A stretch of DNA of 18,296 nucleotides from an uncultured Gammaproteobacteria bacterium (GTDB lineage: Bacteria > Pseudomonadota > Gammaproteobacteria > Rariloculales > Rariloculaceae). The notes under the pieces are model-generated. The model made no database searches. It was not told where the DNA came from and worked only from the letters and a program-made list of their open reading frames with translations. The stretch is taken from positions 1 to 18,296 of the forward strand of contig CAMPKU010000065.1 of the NCBI GenBank assembly GCA_946887385.1, read 5' to 3'. A program made the position numbers and the translations under genes. Positions 14,599 to 18,296 of this stretch are shown one piece after another (positions within the stretch are counted from its first letter, which is position 1; the number at the start of each line of letters is the position of its first letter).

Positions 14599-14628
14599 TT
14601 GTCGTAAGTCGGGAGCCCGCAATATAAC
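14599..14628 (+). promoter_or_regulatory. rlmJ: rlmJ promoter, predicted to give a leaderless mRNA
   Basis: TTGTCG (14599-14604, four of six -35 bases), an 18-bp spacer, then TATAAC (14623-14628, five of six -10 bases). The expected transcript start falls on or next to the ATG at 14635, and no ribosome site fits between them. Confidence 0.5.
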
Positions 14629-14629
14629 A
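14621..14629 (-). promoter_or_regulatory. prpD: Extended -10 of the prpD-prpB promoter
   Basis: TGTTATATT on the minus strand fits TGn-TATATT, and no -35 match is found. It overlaps the rlmJ -10 (14623-14628) on the other strand, so RNA polymerase could not occupy both promoters at once. Confidence 0.45.
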
Positions 14630-14634
14630 CCGTC

Positions 14635-15465
14635 ATGTTGAGCTACCTCCACGGCTATCACGCCGGCAATCATGCCGACGTCTTGAAGCACACCGTGCTC
14701 GCGGCGCTACTTGCGCGACTGGCGGCGAAACCTAAGCCGCTGCGCTACATCGACACGCATGCCGGCGCCGGCGGTTACGACTTGCGCGCGGCTGCCGCGC
14801 AGCGCAACCGTGAATACGAGGCCGGCGCCGGCAAGCTCTGGACGGCCTCCGCCGCACCCGATGCCGTCACCCGCTGGCTCACGCTCGCCCGCCAGTACAA
14901 CGGCGCCGCGCCGCTCAAGCGCTATCCCGGCTCCCCTTGGTTCGCGCAGCAGTTGCTGCGGCCGATCGACGACCTGTTTCTGTTCGAGCTCCATCCGGCC
15001 GAGCATCGCGCGCTCAAGCGACATTGCGGCGTGGATCGGCGCGCTCGGGTGCTGCACGACGACGGGCTCACGGCGTCGATCGGTCTCGTGCCGCCGCCGT
15101 CCAAACGCGCGCTGCTGTTCATCGACCCCTCGTATGAGCTGCGCGACGAACACCGCAACGTCGTGGAAGCCGTCGTGAAGCTGCACAAGCGGTTCGCCAC
15201 CGGTGTCGTCGCGATCTGGTTTCCCGTCATCGAGCGCCGCTGGGTGGAGCGCTACGAGCGCGCGCTGCGCGCTACGGGCATTGCCGAGATTGCGGCGTAC
15301 GAGCTATGCGTGGCGCGCGAGCGCCCCGGCGGCGGGCTCGTCGGCAGCGGCGTCTTCGTCGTCAACCCGCCCTGGCAGGTGGGCGACGAGCTCGCGAGCG
15401 CCCTACCTTGGCTCGCTGACCGCCTCGCCGTCGACGCCGGTGCGAGCTTTCGCGCCACGGGCTGA
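14635..15465 (+). CDS. rlmJ: 23S rRNA (adenine(2030)-N6)-methyltransferase
   Basis: A 276-residue SAM-dependent methyltransferase that modifies A2030 of 23S rRNA. The family N-terminus [19 protein letters not shown] fixes the start and is one of the most conserved parts. SAM-binding [11 protein letters not shown] is at 40-50, YPGSP at 97-101, FELHP at 117-121, and the catalytic N6-adenine motif DPSYE at 164-168 (the D/N-P-P-Y type with Ser in third place). The C-terminal VVNPPW is also typical. The gene is divergent from prpD, with overlapping promoters and no room for a normal 5' leader. It ends two bases from the stop codon of the convergent membrane-protein gene. Confidence 0.95.
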   Translation: MLSYLHGYHAGNHADVLKHTVLAALLARLAAKPKPLRYIDTHAGAGGYDLRAAAAQRNREYEAGAGKLWTASAAPDAVTRWLTLARQYNGAAPLKRYPGSPWFAQQLLRPIDDLFLFELHPAEHRALKRHCGVDRRARVLHDDGLTASIGLVPPPSKRALLFIDPSYELRDEHRNVVEAVVKLHKRFATGVVAIWFPVIERRWVERYERALRATGIAEIAAYELCVARERPGGGLVGSGVFVVNPPWQVGDELASALPWLADRLAVDAGASFRATG

Positions 15466-15470
15466 CGTCA
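15463..15470. other. Convergent stop codons within a TGACGTCA palindrome
   Basis: The rlmJ stop (TGA, 15463-15465) and the stop of the opposing gene (TCA on the plus strand, 15468-15470) are separated by CG only, forming a perfect eight-base palindrome. There is no room for a terminator between the genes. Confidence 0.9.
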
Positions 15471-16136
15471 CGACTCGACGGCCGCGAGCCATGCCGTGGC
15501 CGCCACGTCGAGCGCGACGAGCGCGGCGCCGCCAACGAGTGAGATCGGATGCGGTCGCCCGCGCCTGAAGACATCGTAGGCGGCGTGCAGCAACGCGAAG
15601 CAGGCGTACAGAGGAAAATTGAACCGCGCGAGATCGAGCGCGCCGAAGAGACGGCCGATGGCGGGCGGCATGAGCACCACAGCGGCGAGCAGCATCAGCC
15701 GCTTGTGCCGCGCCGCGACGCGGCGTTGCCAAATGCCGGCCGCGACGAGCACGCCGAATGCCGCAAGCGGCGCACCGTTCGTGAACGCGTGCGCGGCGAG
15801 CACGTTGCGCGCTTCGGCGCCGTGAGTCTGCTCGAAGCGCACGATCACGAGCGTGCCGAGCGCGACAAAAACGGCGGCCAATGCGGCACCGGCCACGCCG
15901 ACGCGCCGGTGCCACTGAAGGCGGCTCTGCGCTACGAGCGTGGTCTGCAGCGCAAATACGAGCACCCACGCCGTGGCGACGATGCCATGCCATTGCACGA
16001 GCGCCGGCAACGAGCCCGCCGTCGCAAACCAGCCGCGCGCATAAAAGCTCGGCGCAAATCCGGCGGCGATGAGCGCAACGAGGGCGCTCGAAAACGCCGC
16101 GTAAAACCACCGATCGCGTACGGTACTGTCGAGCAT
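15468..16136 (-). CDS. Multi-pass integral membrane protein
   Basis: A 222-residue hydrophobic protein with about six or seven membrane segments (roughly 12-30, 43-62, 78-98, 118-138, 146-165, 173-190 and 198-218). WHGIVATAWVLVFALQTTLVA (49-69) and LQWHRRVG (73-80) place histidines near membrane faces, as in small membrane proteins of the DUF2306 / cytochrome b561-like type; the family assignment is tentative. No cofactor motif can be claimed. The ATG at 16136 is the first sensible start before the first helix; the ribosome site is weak. It stands alone, with divergent and convergent neighbours. The 152-bp gap upstream (16137-16288) holds no element I can support. Confidence 0.72.
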   Translation of the reverse strand: MLDSTVRDRWFYAAFSSALVALIAAGFAPSFYARGWFATAGSLPALVQWHGIVATAWVLVFALQTTLVAQSRLQWHRRVGVAGAALAAVFVALGTLVIVRFEQTHGAEARNVLAAHAFTNGAPLAAFGVLVAAGIWQRRVAARHKRLMLLAAVVLMPPAIGRLFGALDLARFNFPLYACFALLHAAYDVFRRGRPHPISLVGGAALVALDVAATAWLAAVES

Positions 16137-16288
16137 GCGCGGCCGAGCTTACGGCAACATGGGCGCCGCGCGGCAACGGAGCGAACCGCCTGCACTTTTC
16201 TTGGCGTTCGCGCAGTGGACAGGCGCACGCGCTTGCGGCTACCCTGCCGGCACAACAATTTCGATCGCGCACCGTTGGGGGAAATCTC

Positions 16289-16750
16289 GTGGGATTCTTG
16301 ACCTGGCTCGAAGCCACCGGGCTTGCCGAATGGGTGCGCGCGTCGATTCCCGGCTACCCGTCGATGATCGCCCTACACGCCGTCGGCATGGCCGTCATGG
16401 TGGGCCTCTCTCTCATCATCGACCTGCGCGTGCTCGGCTGGTTCGCCGGCATCCCGCTGCAAGGGCTGCAGCGCTTCTTCGGGCTCGCTTGGATCGGCTT
16501 CGGCATCAACTTCTTGTCCGGCTCCGCGCTGTTCTCGGCGCAAGCAACCTCGTACATCGTTGACTGGGTCTTCATGACCAAGATGGGGCTCGTGGTTCTA
16601 GGCGCCATTACCGCGGCGATCCTGCAACCGGCCGTCGTGCGAGCCGGCGCCGGCAACCAACTCGCCGGAGGCACGAAGGCGATCGCCGCACTGGCCATCG
16701 TCTTTTGGCTCTCGGCCATCGTCATGGGCCGGTTGACGGCTTACCTATAG
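16289..16750 (+). CDS. Four-helix membrane protein, DUF6644-like (first of a tandem pair)
   Basis: A 153-residue protein starting at GTG, with GGGG about nine bases upstream. Four membrane segments are visible (about 25-45, 62-82, 92-114, 130-150). SMIALHAVGMAVMVGLSLIIDLRVLG (25-50) followed by IPLQ, FGINFLSGSALF and FMTKMGLVVLGA lines up with the next gene throughout, so this is a duplicated pair. A His in the first helix (H30) and the DLR motif are shared. The family name (DUF6644) is from memory and the function is unknown. The helix arrangement recalls small heme-b or quinone-linked membrane subunits, but only as a possibility. Confidence 0.78.
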   Translation: MGFLTWLEATGLAEWVRASIPGYPSMIALHAVGMAVMVGLSLIIDLRVLGWFAGIPLQGLQRFFGLAWIGFGINFLSGSALFSAQATSYIVDWVFMTKMGLVVLGAITAAILQPAVVRAGAGNQLAGGTKAIAALAIVFWLSAIVMGRLTAYL

Positions 16751-16762
16751 GGAGCGCCGCAC

Positions 16763-17254
16763 ATGGACGCCTTTCAAGAATGGCTGGTCTCGACGCCGAT
16801 CAACGGCCTCGTCCTCAACTACGCGTGGAGCTGGCCCACGCTCGAGTCGCTGCACTTCCTTGCGCTGTGCGTGTTGATGGGCTCGTTGCTGATCATGGAT
16901 TTGCGTCTGATCGGCTTCAATCGAATCATTCCTCTGCAAGCCGTGCACAGCTTGATGCCCGTTGCGATTGTCGCGTTTGCGATCAACTTGATCACGGGCA
17001 TGGCCTTTCTGTTCGGCGATCCGTACACGTATTTCGCGAACTGGGCGTTCTGGGCCAAGATGAGTTTGATCGTGCTCGCCGGCCTCAACTTCGTCGTGTA
17101 CTTCACGAAGGTGGAGCCGCGAATCTTGAAGCTCGGTCCCAACGAGCCCACGCCGGCGATGGCGAAGACCGTCGGCGTCTTGTCGCTGCTGTTTTGGTTC
17201 GGCGTACTCTCGTACGGCCGATTGATGCCATACCTGGGAACAGGCGGCGGCTAA
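16763..17254 (+). CDS. Four-helix membrane protein, DUF6644-like (second of a tandem pair)
   Basis: A 163-residue paralogue of the preceding protein. Helices lie at about 29-48, 66-86, 96-118 and 135-156. SLHFLALCVLMGSLLIMDLRLIG (30-52), IPLQAVH, FAINLITGMAFLFGD, YFANWAFWAKMSLIVLAGLN and the ending YGRLMPYL correspond to the same blocks upstream (MGRLTAYL there). GGGAG (16750-16754) overlaps the upstream stop and sits eight bases from the ATG, so the two are translationally coupled and may form a heterodimer. It ends in a GTGGG tail. Function unknown. Confidence 0.8.
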   Translation: MDAFQEWLVSTPINGLVLNYAWSWPTLESLHFLALCVLMGSLLIMDLRLIGFNRIIPLQAVHSLMPVAIVAFAINLITGMAFLFGDPYTYFANWAFWAKMSLIVLAGLNFVVYFTKVEPRILKLGPNEPTPAMAKTVGVLSLLFWFGVLSYGRLMPYLGTGGG

Positions 17255-17343
17255 GCCCACGCTGCCGCGGTAGCCGCCGACGACCGCAACTGTGAAGCCG
17301 AGCACGCCCGTTTAGGCTCAGCGGCCCGTACGCTGGCGGTTCC

Positions 17344-18296
17344 ATGCCGCACGCTCACCGACGACGACACGCGCTGCCGCCGGCGGCGGTTCTGCTCCTG
17401 CTTCTCGCGGGTTGCGCCACTTCGCCCGTGGCTCCCGTGGCCCCAGAGGCCGCGCCGCTGCCCGTCGAACCTGCCGCCGCAGTACCTGAGCCACCGCCGC
17501 CTGTCGAACCGGTTGCCCGGCCCCCTCGAGCGCCTGAGCTCGTCCGCGCCGAGATCGCGCTGGTGCACGACGCGAGCACGCCGGCGCATGCGGCCGTCGC
17601 GGAAGAGATCGCGGCTTCGCTGTCGCCACGCCTGTATCGCGTCACGCGCTTCACAGCGGCCCAGACGGCAGAGCTCGAGGCGCTGAGCGAACGGCCCGTC
17701 ACCCTGGTCACGGTCGGCGCCGATGCCACCCGCGCGGCGCGCGCTGCCCTGCCCACCAAGCCGCTCGTCTTCTGTCAGGTACCGTCCTTCGGCGAGGCCT
17801 TCGACGCCGGAGGCCCTACGTGGGGCGTGCAAACCTTGCCGCCTCTCCTGCTTCAGCTCGAAAGCTGGCAAGCCGTCGATCCGTCGCTGCGCACGATCGC
17901 GTTGATCGTGAGCCCCTCCGGTGAGGCGGTGGCAGCCGAGGCTCGACACGCGGCCGAAACGCTCGCGGCCGATCTCGTGGTCGAAACGTCGGCGTCCGAT
18001 CGCGAGACCTTGTATTTGTTCCGCCGCATCGCAACGACCGTCGACGGCCTTTGGCTCTTGCCCGACAACGATGCGCTGAGCCCGCAGGCGCTCCGCGAGT
18101 TGCTGAGCTACGCGTCGTCGCGCGGCATCGGCGTGCTGACGTTCAACGACGCCCTGCTCGAGCGCGGGGCGCTTCTGAGCGCGACGGCCGTGCCGGCCGA
18201 CGTGGCAGCCACCGTGGCCCACGTCGTGGAGAGCGTGGTGGCCGGCCGCACAGCGGAGCTGCCGCCGATGTCACCGCTGTCCGCCGCCGCGCTCAC
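17344..18296 (+). CDS. Lipoprotein resembling ABC-type substrate-binding proteins (PF04392-like), 3' end outside window
   Basis: The frame is open from the ATG at 17344 to the window edge (317 codons, no stop). A lipoprotein signal peptide ends in the lipobox LLAG-C, with Cys24 the expected lipidated residue. A Pro/Ala/Val/Glu-rich linker (about 25-61) follows, then a periplasmic-binding fold: LVRAEIALVHD, VTLVTVGADATRAA, KPLVFCQVPSF, WGVQTLPPLLLQLESW, LRTIALIVSPSGEAV, TVDGLWLLPDNDALSPQALRELLSYASSRGIGVLTF and a final VVESVVAGR. The order resembles the TrpX-like family PF04392, where relatives read TGVYQTLPPxxQLxLL and GLWLLPD-like. No ABC permease is visible. The start has only a weak ribosome site, 89 bp after the membrane-protein pair, so it may have its own promoter. 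Confidence 0.75.
   Translation, partial: MPHAHRRRHALPPAAVLLLLLAGCATSPVAPVAPEAAPLPVEPAAAVPEPPPPVEPVARPPRAPELVRAEIALVHDASTPAHAAVAEEIAASLSPRLYRVTRFTAAQTAELEALSERPVTLVTVGADATRAARAALPTKPLVFCQVPSFGEAFDAGGPTWGVQTLPPLLLQLESWQAVDPSLRTIALIVSPSGEAVAAEARHAAETLAADLVVETSASDRETLYLFRRIATTVDGLWLLPDNDALSPQALRELLSYASSRGIGVLTFNDALLERGALLSATAVPADVAATVAHVVESVVAGRTAELPPMSPLSAAAL

Noticed and set aside
13059..14627. Long plus-strand open frame (522 codons) opposite prpD and the start of prpB
   Set aside because: prpD and prpB are certain from their motifs; the antisense translation is low-complexity Arg/His/Ala-rich sequence.
1..18296. CRISPR arrays, insertion sequences, tRNA or rRNA genes, attachment sites
   Set aside because: No regularly spaced repeats, transposase or integrase frames, terminal inverted repeats or recognisable RNA genes were seen on either strand.

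Overview
The window is high-GC bacterial chromosomal DNA with dense coding, short intergenic gaps and no mobile elements, phage genes, tRNA/rRNA or CRISPR that I could find. The gene content points to a Gram-negative proteobacterium, probably an environmental gammaproteobacterium. The reasons are an rlmJ-type 23S rRNA methyltransferase, a prpD-prpB pair, many Sec/Tat-exported proteins, a lipoprotein, a periplasmic PQQ-type dehydrogenase and three small c-type cytochromes. The lineage is an inference; no rRNA gene is present to confirm it.

Layout. (1) <1-1193 (+): the C-terminal part of a thiamine-diphosphate enzyme, followed 10 bp later by an exported monoheme cytochrome c. (2) 1256-1642 (+): a DUF6152-type exported protein. 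(3) 1700-4298 (-): a three-gene operon. An exported metallo-beta-lactamase-fold hydrolase sits between two unnamed exported proteins that are visibly paralogous to each other. (4) 4369-6230 (-): a Tat-signal protein of unknown function, a monoheme cytochrome c and a signal-less Ca3427-like periplasmic-binding-fold protein. (5) 6326-9129 (+): a gentisate 1,2-dioxygenase-like bicupin followed closely by an exported PQQ-dependent dehydrogenase. A perfect 16-bp GC palindrome lies between groups 4 and 5. (6) 9158-10155 (-): peptide deformylase and an overlapping third cytochrome c. (7) 10324-12213 (+): an ExeA-like AAA ATPase with a very long Ala/Pro linker and acidic tail. (8) 12232-14588 (-): prpD and prpB, overlapping by ATGA. 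(9) 14635-15465 (+): rlmJ, divergent from prpD with overlapping promoters. (10) 15468-16136 (-): an integral membrane protein. (11) 16289-17254 (+): two tandem, paralogous four-helix membrane proteins (DUF6644-like). (12) 17344->18296 (+): a lipoprotein resembling PF04392 ABC-type substrate-binding proteins, running off the window.

How it may work together. Regions 1-5 look like accessory oxidative metabolism in the periplasm: a quinoprotein dehydrogenase, small cytochromes able to accept electrons, an exported zinc hydrolase, and cytoplasmic enzymes (ThDP enzyme, gentisate-dioxygenase-like cupin) able to process organic acids or aromatic compounds. The substrate cannot be read from the sequence. 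Regions 6-9 are mainly housekeeping (protein maturation, the methylcitrate cycle, rRNA methylation). Several promoters appear to use an extended -10 (TGTTAYAYT) without a clear -35, and two (the cupin gene and rlmJ) lie so close to the ATG that leaderless or near-leaderless mRNAs are likely. No gap exceeds 170 bp. The largest are 10156-10323 and 16137-16288; the first holds the def promoter, and I see no convincing element in the second.
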